A stretch of DNA of 35,425 nucleotides from Clostridia bacterium (GCA_017623355.1 JAGAPG010000019.1:1-35425), one strand, 5' to 3'. Shown: positions 27,434-35,195, numbered from the stretch's first letter. The notes: generated by a model not told the origin, from the sequence alone. A program made the numbers and translations.

Positions 27434-29284
27434 ATGTCAAAAAACAAAGATTTTATAAGCAACACCGAAATGTCTTTTTTAGAAGATAAATTTATAAAAA
27501 CATATCTTTCGAGCGAAAAAAAGCCGATCAAGCTTATGTGCAAGCTTTATTTAAGATATTGGAAGGAGCTTTTGGGCTCTATGATTTTTTATCTTATAAA
27601 GCAGCTACCCGTTTTATGTATGCCACTTGTGGTTTCAAACGTAATAGATGCGGTATTTCCTACAGAAGCTGCGGGTAATATCGGTCAAGACCCCACGGAA
27701 GTTATAATCAAAAATGTTATTTTTATCATTTCATTACTCATCATAAATATTCCTGCAAACGCAATATATGTCAAGCTGTACAGTCGCGTTACGCGCAAGG
27801 TTGAGGCAGGCTTGCGCGGAGCTATAGTTAAAAAGCTTCAGCAGCTTTCGATATCCTTCCACAAAGAAATGCAAAGCGGTAGGATACAATCAAAAATCAT
27901 GCGTGACGTAGACTCCATACATATGTTTGCCACTCAGCTTATAACGACACTCCCCTCGGTAATTTTAAATATTGCCACTGCTTTGACCGTCGTTATCACA
28001 AAGGAGATATCCGTCTTTTTCTTCTTTCTCTTATGTATTCCTGTAAACATTACTTTAGTAAGAATGTTCAGAAAAAAGATCAATAAAAGCAATTCCGACT
28101 ATAGACGCGACGTTGAAGGAGCTAACGCAAGCTTCAACGATATGGAGGAAATGATACAGATAACTCGCGCTCACTCACTTGAGGAGCACGAAATTCACAG
28201 AATAGGCGATTCTCTTACAAAAATCGCAAGATCCGGCTTCAATCTTGATATGATACAAGCTTATTTCGGATCATTTTTGTGGGTCACTATTCAAATTTTC
28301 CAGCTTGGATCTCTTATCTTCTCGGGATTCATGGCTTATCAAGGCAAAATATCTGCAGGAGATATCACTCTTTTTCAAACCTATTTTAATACGCTTACAT
28401 GGCAAGTGTCTGCGCTGATCAATCTTTTCCCCATTTTTTCTAAAGGAACAGAGGCTATTTCCTCTATAGGAGAAATTTTGGGCTCTCAAGATATAGAGTG
28501 TTCCTCGGGAAAAGAAAAGATAGACACTCTTCACGGCGAATATGAATTCGACAACGTAACCTTTTCATATGAAACCGAAGGACATTTGCTCGACAATTTT
28601 TCTCTCTCCGTAAAAGCGGGAGAAACTGTGGCTCTTGTTGGCGAAAGCGGAAGCGGAAAATCAACTCTTATAAATCTTGCTATCGGATTTATGCATCCGC
28701 AAAGCGGAAAAATAACCGTTGACGGAAAGGATCTTACAGAGCTTGATCTTCAATCCTACAGAAAGAATATCGCTATCGTGCCTCAAAACAGTGTTCTATT
28801 CACAGGATCTATTCGCGAAAACATCACATACGGACTCGAAAATGTCAACGAGGATGAGTTAAATGAGGTATTAAAGGCTTCTCTTTTATATGATTTTATA
28901 AACACTCTCCCTCACGGAATCGATTCATCGCTCAATGAGCACGGAGCAAATCTCTCCGGCGGACAGAAGCAAAGAATATCTATTGCACGCGCGCTTATTC
29001 GCGATCCTTCTGTAATTATTCTCGATGAAGCAACAAGCGCTTTGGATAACGTTTCCGAGCGTGAAATTCAAAGGGCTATTAATAATTTAAGAAGAAACAG
29101 AACTACATTTATCGTAGCTCACCGACTTTCCACCATAAGAAATGCAGATAAGATCGCTGTTTTAAAGGCAGGACGGTGTGTTGAGCTTGGAACATATGAC
29201 GAGCTTTTGGCATTGAACGGAGAATTTGCAAAAATGCATAAGGCATCAGAGAAAAGCATTGATGATATTATGTCATTAAACTAA
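27434..29284 (+). CDS. ABC exporter half-transporter, membrane and ATPase domains fused
   Basis: This is a 616-residue type IV (MsbA/Sav1866-like) exporter. A transmembrane domain (about 45-335, six helices) is followed by the ATPase domain. Walker A is GESGSGKST at 403-411, the Q-loop Gln is at 451, the signature LSGGQ is at 507-511, Walker B is VIILDEA at 527-533, and the H-loop His lies in VAHRLST. One half only is encoded, so it should work as a homodimer or with a partner elsewhere. The substrate could be a lipid, peptide or drug and is unknown. A frame from 27395 exists, but that ATG lies inside the promoter spacer. The true start has AGGGGGTG about 5 bases upstream. Confidence 0.93.
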   Translation: MSKNKDFISNTEMSFLEDKFIKTYLSSEKKPIKLMCKLYLRYWKELLGSMIFYLIKQLPVLCMPLVVSNVIDAVFPTEAAGNIGQDPTEVIIKNVIFIISLLIINIPANAIYVKLYSRVTRKVEAGLRGAIVKKLQQLSISFHKEMQSGRIQSKIMRDVDSIHMFATQLITTLPSVILNIATALTVVITKEISVFFFFLLCIPVNITLVRMFRKKINKSNSDYRRDVEGANASFNDMEEMIQITRAHSLEEHEIHRIGDSLTKIARSGFNLDMIQAYFGSFLWVTIQIFQLGSLIFSGFMAYQGKISAGDITLFQTYFNTLTWQVSALINLFPIFSKGTEAISSIGEILGSQDIECSSGKEKIDTLHGEYEFDNVTFSYETEGHLLDNFSLSVKAGETVALVGESGSGKSTLINLAIGFMHPQSGKITVDGKDLTELDLQSYRKNIAIVPQNSVLFTGSIRENITYGLENVNEDELNEVLKASLLYDFINTLPHGIDSSLNEHGANLSGGQKQRISIARALIRDPSVIILDEATSALDNVSEREIQRAINNLRRNRTTFIVAHRLSTIRNADKIAVLKAGRCVELGTYDELLALNGEFAKMHKASEKSIDDIMSLN

Positions 29285-29290
29285 AAACTG

Positions 29291-29325
29291 AAACGGAGTG
29301 TCGATAATTGACACTCCGTTTTTAT
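29291..29325. terminator. Bidirectional terminator between ABC exporter and HAD genes
   Basis: A 12-base stem (AAACGGAGTGTC with GACACTCCGTTT), a 7-base loop and T-runs in both directions serve two convergent genes. Confidence 0.9.
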
Positions 29326-29982
29326 TTATTCAAGTATCTTTTCAGCCACTTCAAGCGGTGTTTCCGCTATATAATCAGCTTTATACTCTATAAACTCCTC
29401 ATAGCTTCCGTATCCGTACAAAACAGCCATACATTCAATGCCGAAGTGTCTCGCTCCCTCTATATCATAGCATCTATCTCCAACCATAAGAACGGACGAT
29501 GTGTCTGTTATTTGACACAGATCAAGAGCATATCTTATAACATCATCTTTGGTCGCGCGAGTTTTTTCATCCATCGTTGCTCCTGCTATATGATCAAAAT
29601 ATTTATCAAGCCCTGCTCTTTTCAAAATACTTTTGGCAAATTCCTCCGGCTTTGATGTTGCAACCACAAGATGCTTTTTATTGCTTTTAAGGATCTCTAA
29701 CATTTTTTCTATATTTTCATACACGTATCCTTCAAAAATGCCCTTTGAAGTATAATACTCGCGATAATATTTTATTGCTTTTTCCACGTCATCCTTAGCC
29801 ACCCCCGCATATGTAGGAAATGACACGGCAAGCGGCGGACCTATGAACTTTCTTAATTTCGATTTTGACAAAGGCTCTATTCGCAATTTTTCAAGAGCAT
29901 ATGATACGGAATTAGTCACTCCCTCGCCCGAATCTATTATTGTTCCGTCAAGATCGAAAAATATAACATCGTATTTTTTCAT
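29326..29982 (-). CDS. HAD-family phosphatase, Gph/PpaX-like
   Basis: This 218-residue HAD hydrolase has motif I FFDLDGTIIDS (nucleophile and acid Asp), motif II Thr in VVATSKP, motif III Lys near ATKDDVIRYAL, and motif IV VLMVGDRCYDIEGA. A helical cap lies between motifs I and II. This layout suits phosphoglycolate phosphatase, PpaX or 5'-nucleotidase-like enzymes; the substrate cannot be told from sequence. Two ATGs lie close together. The second (29982) is chosen because GAGGAA lies 5 bases before it but touches the first. Upstream are two possible promoters and an unusual leader. Confidence 0.88.
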   Translation of the reverse strand: MKKYDVIFFDLDGTIIDSGEGVTNSVSYALEKLRIEPLSKSKLRKFIGPPLAVSFPTYAGVAKDDVEKAIKYYREYYTSKGIFEGYVYENIEKMLEILKSNKKHLVVATSKPEEFAKSILKRAGLDKYFDHIAGATMDEKTRATKDDVIRYALDLCQITDTSSVLMVGDRCYDIEGARHFGIECMAVLYGYGSYEEFIEYKADYIAETPLEVAEKILE

Positions 29983-30007
29983 ACACATTCCTCGCTTTCT
30001 TGATAAA

Positions 30008-30036
30008 ATTATATCATATTATTTTAAAAAAATCCA
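30008..30036 (-). promoter_or_regulatory. Candidate proximal promoter of the HAD gene
   Basis: The minus strand carries -10 TATAAT (30008-30013) and, 17 bases further, a weak -35 TGGATT (30031-30036). It overlaps the U-run of the leader hairpin described separately. Confidence 0.45.
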
Positions 30037-30047
30037 CCTTTACGGTG
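30026..30047 (-). terminator. Short leader hairpin with U7 run, possible attenuator
   Basis: In the minus direction CACC (30044-30047) pairs with GGTG (30035-30038) across GTAAA, followed by GGA and seven T (30026-30032). The same CACC lies within CACCGT (30042-30047), which can instead pair with an upstream ACGGTG (30104-30109), an antiterminator-like alternative. The stem is short, so termination is uncertain. Confidence 0.4.
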
Positions 30048-30128
30048 ACCGGAGGAAGCGACATCATTATAAGCGAATAACGTCACTTTTTCACGGGCGA
30101 AAACACCGTTTTTCTATCATCATACAGT
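30026..30128 (-). ncRNA. Unidentified leader or small RNA upstream of the HAD gene
   Basis: The gap 29983-30292 has no credible gene. It holds a good minus-strand promoter (30135-30163), then about 100 bases rich in competing inverted repeats (ACGGTG/CACCGT; GTGAC/GTCAC), ending at a U7 run. It matches no RNA family I recognise. It could be a leader controlling the HAD gene, an independent small RNA, or a dispersed intergenic repeat. Confidence 0.35.
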
Positions 30129-30134
30129 AAAAAT

Positions 30135-30163
30135 AGTATAACACACCGTACTCTGTAAGTCAA
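30135..30163 (-). promoter_or_regulatory. Promoter for the HAD leader RNA
   Basis: The minus strand carries -35 TTGACT (30158-30163), a 17-base spacer and -10 TATACT (30135-30140). The plus-strand 11-mer CAATACGATGT overlaps the -35 (30161-30171) and recurs at 30190-30200, suggesting a paired regulator site. Confidence 0.65.
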
Positions 30164-30226
30164 TACGATGTATAAAAAACGGCGATCTGCAATACGATGT
30201 TTTGCCATTGCGGGCAAGACGGTGTG

Positions 30227-30254
30227 AAAAAAGGACGAGAAAATCGTCCTTTTT
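30227..30254 (-). terminator. Intrinsic terminator of the leucine-rich-repeat gene
   Basis: In the minus direction GGACGA-TTTTC-TCGTCC is followed by six T and preceded by an A-run, about 40 bases after the stop codon. Confidence 0.85.
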
Positions 30255-30292
30255 CATTTTTTTATGAAATTGCTTTGCGGTGGGCCTTTTAA

Positions 30293-31865
30293 TTATTTTA
30301 CACCCCAAACTACCGGGCAATTTGATGAGTTCCAAGTCGTTTTCCAGGTAAGCGGCATGCTGACTGCCTCACAATAAATATATAGACTGTCGCAATTTTC
30401 AAATACATTTGCTCCCATCGTTCTCACAGATTCCGATATTTTTATGCTTTTAAGAGCACGGCAATTATAAAACGCCTTGTCTCCTACTTTCTTTATATTA
30501 CTTGGAAGAATGGTTCCGTCAAGAATTTCGCATCCATAGAACGCATCATTCTCTATGACGGTTATATTATTTGGAATAGTTATAGATTCGAGTGCGGTAC
30601 AGTATTTGAACATTGATTCGCTTATTGTAGTTATGCCCGTTGGGATATTGACCGTCTTTAGCTTTTTGCAATAGCCAAACGCCTCTTTACCAATTGACGT
30701 TACTCCGTTTGGAATAGATATACTCTCTAAAATATCACATCCGTAGAATGCCATTTCTCCTATCGTTTTTACACTGTTGGGAAGAGTGATCTCAACAAGA
30801 GCCTCACAATTACGAAATGCATCGTTATTTATAACAGTTAACGTTGAAGGAAGTGTAATATCACTTAAATTTCTACAATCATAGAAGATCTGATACTCTA
30901 ACGATGTTATTCCCTCAGGGATAAATATGCTTTTCATTGCATAGCATCCATAGAATGCACGCTCACCAATAGACCTCACACCTTCAGGAATTTCCAATTT
31001 TTGAAGAGTTCTGCAGTAAGCAAACGCAGTATCTCCTATAGAAGTTACGCCATCGGGAATAGTAATACTTCTTATGGAATGGCAGCTATAAAAAGCTCCG
31101 TCTCCTATAATTTTTAGTGTGCTTGGAAGTTTTATGCTTGTTATGCTGTTACGGCCTTTAAATGCATTATCGTCGATAGCAGTCACAGGCTTACCGAGAA
31201 AATAATCGGAAATAACTACAGTCAAAGAGCTTCCTGTGTATTCTGAAACCGCCAATTCTCCCTCTCTTTCATTAAAAATAAGTCCGTTTGTTGCCTCAAC
31301 GTAGCTGGGATAAAGATCTATATTTCCTATTGTATTAAGCTGGATAAGACGGCCCCCTTGAAGCTGCTCGTTTGCATACCAGCATTCAAACATATAGTCT
31401 GGCTTATTATTAAGCGTTATCAAATCAAGTGGGAGATCAGCTACCGTAAATGTAAATTCATTTACCATTAGCTCAGTGGAATGGTATGTAACCGTATATT
31501 CGATAGCATCCCATACAGCATAAAGAGTAACGGTGCTTTCAGAGCCTGATTTATATGTTCCTCCATCTATATAAGATATCTCTCCGTTTTGGTACAACGA
31601 CCATCCAACTATACTATATCCGTCTTTTTTGAAGATGTTATTTGGCAAGATACCGCTTTCGCCTGTCTTCATTAAGATCTCTTGTTTCTTTCATCATTTG
31701 AGCTTTCATCATTTGAACTTTCATCATCGCGTGAAGCTGTTTCGGTACCTGTATCCTTGTCTTTATTACCGCCATTTTCAGAATCCTTATTACTGCAAGC
31801 CGTCAATACTAAAGCAAGCATCAATACGATTAAAAAAGAGCTATTCCAAACTGATTTTTTCTCAT
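30293..31865 (-). pseudogene. BspA-type leucine-rich-repeat lipoprotein gene, frame-broken
   Basis: The body (30293-31672, 459 codons open) has an incomplete InlB B-like repeat near its start (KKDGYSIVGW to LYAVWD), a linker, then about eleven 23-residue BspA/LRR_5 repeats (pattern SITIPDGVTSIGDTAFAYC). Such proteins lie on the cell surface. The open frame has no export signal. Upstream, another frame encodes a lipoprotein signal (hydrophobic run then LTAC lipobox, then an acidic Ser/Asn/Asp linker with three DESSN-type repeats) and stops at 31672 in TAATG. That frame itself lacks a start. The ATG at 31863-31865 reads into it only if the A6 run after ATGAG had seven A. Two one-base losses would therefore explain it. 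Sequencing error is an alternative. Confidence 0.75.
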
Positions 31866-31896
31866 TAAAAATCTTCTATCTTTAATATTTTTTATA

Positions 31897-31920
31897 TTTT
31901 GCACCTATATAAGTGCAAAA
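31897..31920. promoter_or_regulatory. Candidate operator palindrome between LRR and XRE genes
   Basis: The inverted repeat TTTTGCAC-N8-GTGCAAAA is 24 bases long. A third half-site GTGCAAA lies at 31971-31977, just before the XRE gene. The palindrome covers the predicted start of the minus-strand promoter at 31923-31951. It is a natural candidate target of the adjacent XRE protein; this is inferred from position. Confidence 0.6.
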
Positions 31921-31922
31921 TG

Positions 31923-31951
31923 ATTATAGCATTTAATTATAATAAAGTCGA
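31923..31951 (-). promoter_or_regulatory. Promoter of the LRR lipoprotein gene
   Basis: The minus strand carries -35 TCGACT (31946-31951), a 17-base spacer and -10 TATAAT (31923-31928). A plus-strand TATAAT (31938-31943) that may serve the XRE gene lies inside the same stretch, without a good -35. Confidence 0.6.
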
Positions 31952-31966
31952 GCGATTTGTTCTTAT

Positions 31967-32224
31967 TTGGGTGCAAATTTTTTGAGAGGTAAAAAACATG
32001 AACGCCGATATCGAGAAAAAATTGGAAACAACATACGGAAAATCCGTGAAAATTGCGGAATGACTCAAGAAATTTTAGCATCTAAATTACAGTTGCAAGG
32101 TTGTGATATTACAAGGAGTGCGATCGCAAAAATAGAGGTAGGTCAGCGACATTTATATCCCGATGAAATAATACTTATTAAAGAGATACTACACACGACA
32201 TATGAACTGATTTTTGAAATATAA
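31967..32224 (+). CDS. Small XRE-family regulator, start disrupted
   Basis: The open frame encodes an 85-residue helix-turn-helix protein. The core runs from REKIGNNIRKIREN through GMTQEILASKL and ITRSAIAKIEVGQRH to LIKEIL, as in compact Cro/C1-type repressors. The frame can start only at TTG codons (31967 or 31982) with poor ribosome binding sites. A good site, GAGAGGT (31984-31990), 7 bases before ATG 31998, leads into a different frame (MNADIEKK) that stops after 21 codons. Adding one A to the A6 run in GAGAAAAAATTGG would join that start to the helix-turn-helix. So it is either a fresh frameshift, a sequencing error, or a gene started at TTG. It faces the LRR gene across the palindrome. 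Confidence 0.6.
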   Translation: MGANFLRGKKHERRYREKIGNNIRKIRENCGMTQEILASKLQLQGCDITRSAIAKIEVGQRHLYPDEIILIKEILHTTYELIFEI

Positions 32225-32236
32225 AGTACTCATTAC

Positions 32237-32275
32237 AAAAAATCAACACGGACAATTTGTCCGTGTTGATTTTTT
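32237..32275. terminator. Bidirectional terminator between XRE and AGCS genes
   Basis: A 12-base stem (ATCAACACGGAC at 32242-32253 with GTCCGTGTTGAT at 32259-32270) and a 5-base loop have A- and T-runs on both sides. Confidence 0.92.
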
Positions 32276-33782
32276 ATTTATTTTCAAGCTTTCCGCTTAC
32301 CGATATTTCGTTATTTTTCTTGAATTTTTCAGTTACCATTCCGTAAAGAGCTATCAAAGCTATTACGTTGGGGATTACCATAAGATTGTTGAAAAGATCC
32401 GAAAGTCCCCACACAAGTGTGTTAGAGCCTATTGATCCAAGGAATACACACACGATAGTAATAGCGGAATAAACAATTGTTGCCTTCTTTCCGAAAAGAT
32501 AATTAAAGTTGATCTTACCGAAGAAGTTCCAGCTTATAATTGTTGAGAATGCGAAGAAGAACAAGCACACTGCAACAAAAATGCTTCCTACTGCGTTTCC
32601 TATACTCGCATTACCGCCGAAAAGCTTTGTAAATGTAAGTTGAAACGCTTTTTGTACCATATTTCCGTCAGAATATCCGCCAAGCTTTGCAAGTTCTGTA
32701 AAGGAAGATCCTGTTGCATCTATTGCCTCACCTGTAATCGAAGCAAGTGCACCGTCACCAACATAAAGTGTCGATATAACAACAAGCGCTGTCATTGTAA
32801 GAACTACAAACGTATCTATAAATACGCCCACCATAGCCGTAACTCCTTGATCATGAGGGTCCTTTACATCTGCCTGAGCATGTGCGTGAGGTGTTGAACC
32901 CATACCGGCTTCGTTTGAAAAAAGACCTCTTTGCGCGCCCTTTTGAATTGCTATAACTATTGCTGAGCCCAATCCGCCGCCAATTATTGATTGAGGTGTA
33001 AATGCATATTTAAATATTGCTCCTATAGCTGACGGAACATTAGTTATATTAACGCAAAGAACCAAAAGTCCGCCTACAATATAAAGAATCGCCATAATAG
33101 GAACGAGCTTTTCGGTTACTGATGCTATTCTCTTTATACCGCCAATGAATATAAATCCTGCAAGCAACGCAACTACCAAGCCGATTATCCACATATAATT
33201 ACTTACGGTATCGGCATTAGCTCCAAATGAAGTAAATACTCCCGAAATATTTGATACGATAGAATTCGACTGAACCATAGAGCCTATAAATCCTAAAGCT
33301 ATGATTATAGCAACTGCAAAAAATCCTGCAAGGAATTTGCCGAATTTTCCCGTAAATGCTTTCTTTATGTAGTATACAGGACCGCCGTGTACCTCGCCGT
33401 TTTCGTCAATAACCTTTGTTTTTTGAGCCAAAACAGCCTCTGCATAGTTAGTCGCCATTCCAAAAAACGCGATTATCCACATCCAGAAAATTGCTCCCGG
33501 GCCGCCCACAAGTATTGCTCCGCACGCTCCGACTATATTTCCTGTTCCTACCTGAGCAGCAACTGCCGTTGCAAGCGCTTGAAAGGATGAAAGCCCCTTC
33601 TTTTCACCATTTTCTTCTTTTTTATTACTAAAAGCCTTTTTGAAGCCCTCGCCAAGACAGCGAACCTGTACAAACTTAGTTTTAATAGAATAAAAAAGAC
33701 CTACGCCGACAAGCAAAAATACAAGTATATATCCCGAAAGATACGTATTTACCGAGTCGACTGCTTTTTCAAGCCATTCCAT
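32274..33782 (-). CDS. Alanine/glycine:cation symporter (AGCS family)
   Basis: This 502-residue multi-pass membrane protein of the AGCS family takes up alanine or glycine with Na+ (or H+). Family stretches are FVQVRCLGEGFKKAF, ALATAVAAQVGTGNIVGACGAI, GGPGAIFWMWIIAFFGMATNYAEA, and the mid-protein QKGAQRGLFSNEAGMGSTPHAHAQA. About ten or eleven membrane helices are visible. The upstream glycine riboswitch argues that glycine is the relevant substrate. AGGGGA sits 8 bases before the start. It is a single-gene transcript ending at the shared terminator 32237-32275. Confidence 0.95.
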   Translation of the reverse strand: MEWLEKAVDSVNTYLSGYILVFLLVGVGLFYSIKTKFVQVRCLGEGFKKAFSNKKEENGEKKGLSSFQALATAVAAQVGTGNIVGACGAILVGGPGAIFWMWIIAFFGMATNYAEAVLAQKTKVIDENGEVHGGPVYYIKKAFTGKFGKFLAGFFAVAIIIALGFIGSMVQSNSIVSNISGVFTSFGANADTVSNYMWIIGLVVALLAGFIFIGGIKRIASVTEKLVPIMAILYIVGGLLVLCVNITNVPSAIGAIFKYAFTPQSIIGGGLGSAIVIAIQKGAQRGLFSNEAGMGSTPHAHAQADVKDPHDQGVTAMVGVFIDTFVVLTMTALVVISTLYVGDGALASITGEAIDATGSSFTELAKLGGYSDGNMVQKAFQLTFTKLFGGNASIGNAVGSIFVAVCLFFFAFSTIISWNFFGKINFNYLFGKKATIVYSAITIVCVFLGSIGSNTLVWGLSDLFNNLMVIPNVIALIALYGMVTEKFKKNNEISVSGKLENK

Positions 33783-33813
33783 TTTTCATTTCCCCTTTTA
33801 ATAATATTTTTGT

Positions 33814-33847
33814 AAAAAGAAATCGCGAGTGACAATAACACTCGCGA
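33814..33847 (-). terminator. Expression-platform terminator of the glycine riboswitch
   Basis: In the minus direction a perfect 9-base stem TCGCGAGTG/CACTCGCGA with a 7-base loop is followed by TTTC and five T. It lies between the aptamer and the AGCS start codon. Confidence 0.85.
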
Positions 33848-33895
33848 GATTAAAATTACATTTTCACATATAAAATATGATTAAAAATGAAAATT

Positions 33896-34005
33896 TACTC
33901 TGTCCTTTTGCCTGAGAGATTAGCTTTCGCTTTGCCCCTTCGGCACTCACTTAAGAGGTTCTCCTGAGTGCTATCCCATCGCAGTCGCTTACACTTCTGC
34001 GATTT
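33896..34005 (-). promoter_or_regulatory. Glycine riboswitch, single aptamer with 5' helper stem
   Basis: On the minus strand the aptamer runs from GGATAGCACTCAGGAGAAC through GCCGAAGGGGCAA to CAGGCAAAAGGACAGAG, the conserved glycine-aptamer core. Only one full aptamer is present. The hairpin ATCGCAG/CTGCGAT (33978-34003) lies directly 5' of it, where a reduced 'ghost' aptamer sits in some singlet riboswitches. A terminator follows about 50 bases downstream. For an uptake gene an OFF response to glycine is plausible, as described for a streptococcal AGCS gene, but the switch direction is not proven here. Confidence 0.93.
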
Positions 34006-34031
34006 TCTACTAGCTATTTTTCACGCCCACA

Positions 34032-34060
34032 ATTCTAACACATAAACTATCTTTTGTCAA
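34032..34060 (-). promoter_or_regulatory. Promoter of the glycine riboswitch/AGCS unit
   Basis: The minus strand carries -35 TTGACA (34055-34060), a 17-base spacer and -10 TAGAAT (34032-34037), starting about 20 bases before the riboswitch helper stem. Confidence 0.85.
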
Positions 34061-34131
34061 GATGTCTTTTACATTTCCTCGGAAATATTTTTACATGTGT
34101 CCTTTCTTATCAATTTTTCATAAAATGAAAT

Positions 34132-34156
34132 TGAGAGTTTATCTCTCAGAAAGGAA
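34132..34156 (+). promoter_or_regulatory. Leader hairpin and ribosome binding site of the DUF11 gene
   Basis: A short hairpin TGAGAG-TTTAT-CTCTCA (34132-34148) ends 1 base before the AAAGGAA ribosome binding site (34150-34156). No convincing vegetative promoter is seen. CATAAAAT at 34119-34126 faintly resembles a mother-cell sigma -10 element but has no matching -35. Confidence 0.4.
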
Positions 34157-34161
34157 TTATC

Positions 34162-35013
34162 ATGGCTCAATTTACAAATCAAGCTTTTTTATCTTATAAC
34201 GATATTGTAACGCCCTCAAATGTAGCTGTCGGCGAGCTTTTAGAGGTTCTTTCTGCCACTAAAACAGCAGTTTCAAGCACTTATCAAGAAAGAGATAGTG
34301 TAACCTATATCGTAAGTATCCTGAATTCAGGAAACACCGCTTATAACGCGCTTTCCATTTCCGACAATCTCGGCTCTTACTCCTTTAATTCTCAAACATT
34401 AACTCCACTATCATATGTTGACGGCTCTCTTCTGTATTATATCAACGGGGTTTTACAGCCTACACCAACAGTGACTACCGAAGCTCCTTTAGTTGTTTCA
34501 GGTATTTCTGTTCCTGCAAACGGTAACGCAATTATAGTTTATGAAGCACAGATAACTGCATTTGCTCCTTTGAGCGAAGGAAGCACTATTACTAACATCG
34601 TTACAGTTTCCGGAAACAACATTGTTCCGTTTGATGCGGAAGAAACAATAACCGTTTCAAACGATGCCGTTATGTCTATAACAAAATCCATCTCCCCAAT
34701 CCCTGTTTCTGAAAATTCTTTGGTTAATTACACCTTTGTAATTCAAAATACAGGTAATGCTCCACTTGTTGCTACAGATAATGCTATTATATCAGATGTA
34801 TTTGATCCTATACTTTCGAATATTTCTGTCACATTCAACGGTGCATTATGGCAAGAAGGTGTAAATTACACCTATAACGAGACAACCGGTGAATTTACAA
34901 CTATCGCAGGGCAAGTTTTGGTTGATGCCGCAACATTCGAGCAAAATCCTCAAACAGGTGCGTGGACTGCAACTCCGGGCGTTGCAACTCTCATCGTTAC
35001 AGGAACTATATAA
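34162..35013 (+). CDS. DUF11-repeat protein without signal peptide
   Basis: This 283-residue, Thr/Ser/Val/Asn-rich protein has two DUF11-like beta-sandwich repeats. One is at about 44-150 (YIVSILNSGNTAYNALSISD), the other at about 170-283 (YTFVIQNTGNAPL, DVFDPILSNISV). It contains no cysteine that I can find. The start MAQFTNQAFLSYND is polar, with no signal peptide, and the C-terminus has neither a sorting motif nor a membrane helix. Surface DUF11 proteins normally carry both. Proteins with this kind of start are familiar in Clostridia, and some may be spore-surface components, but that is only a suggestion. AAAGGAA supports the start. Confidence 0.85.
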   Translation: MAQFTNQAFLSYNDIVTPSNVAVGELLEVLSATKTAVSSTYQERDSVTYIVSILNSGNTAYNALSISDNLGSYSFNSQTLTPLSYVDGSLLYYINGVLQPTPTVTTEAPLVVSGISVPANGNAIIVYEAQITAFAPLSEGSTITNIVTVSGNNIVPFDAEETITVSNDAVMSITKSISPIPVSENSLVNYTFVIQNTGNAPLVATDNAIISDVFDPILSNISVTFNGALWQEGVNYTYNETTGEFTTIAGQVLVDAATFEQNPQTGAWTATPGVATLIVTGTI

Positions 35014-35019
35014 GCAATT

Positions 35020-35044
35020 AAGCGGAAGCAACCGCCTTCCGCTT
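35020..35044 (+). terminator. Hairpin after the DUF11 gene
   Basis: A 9-base stem AAGCGGAAG/CTTCCGCTT with a 7-base loop lies 7 bases after the stop codon. The following bases are ACATAATTC rather than a T-run, so termination is uncertain. Positions 35045-35195 are AT-rich with no gene that I can see. Confidence 0.5.
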
Positions 35045-35195
35045 ACATAATTCATTAAATTTTGAGCATATGTTCATATGAATATATTAAAAAGTATATA
35101 GCTCGAGGACATAATTTAATATTTTGTTTTCAAAATAAAAACATTTATAAAATATTTTCAAACAAAATAGAGTTTGATTTTTAACAAAAAACTTC

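Noticed and set aside
30040-30109. Possible signal recognition particle RNA, from GGAGGAAGCGAC on the plus strand
   Set aside because: The match to the conserved GGAAGGAAGCAGC apical region is incomplete and the expected long paired stem is absent.
30120-30335. 71-codon frame spanning the LRR terminator and the HAD leader promoter
   Set aside because: It crosses the LRR stop codon, an intrinsic terminator and a promoter, and has no ribosome binding site.
31672-31865. Independent small lipoprotein gene coupled to the LRR frame through TAATG
   Set aside because: The frame with the lipobox has no usable start codon, while the LRR part lacks an export signal and begins inside an InlB-like repeat, so one broken gene is the simpler reading.
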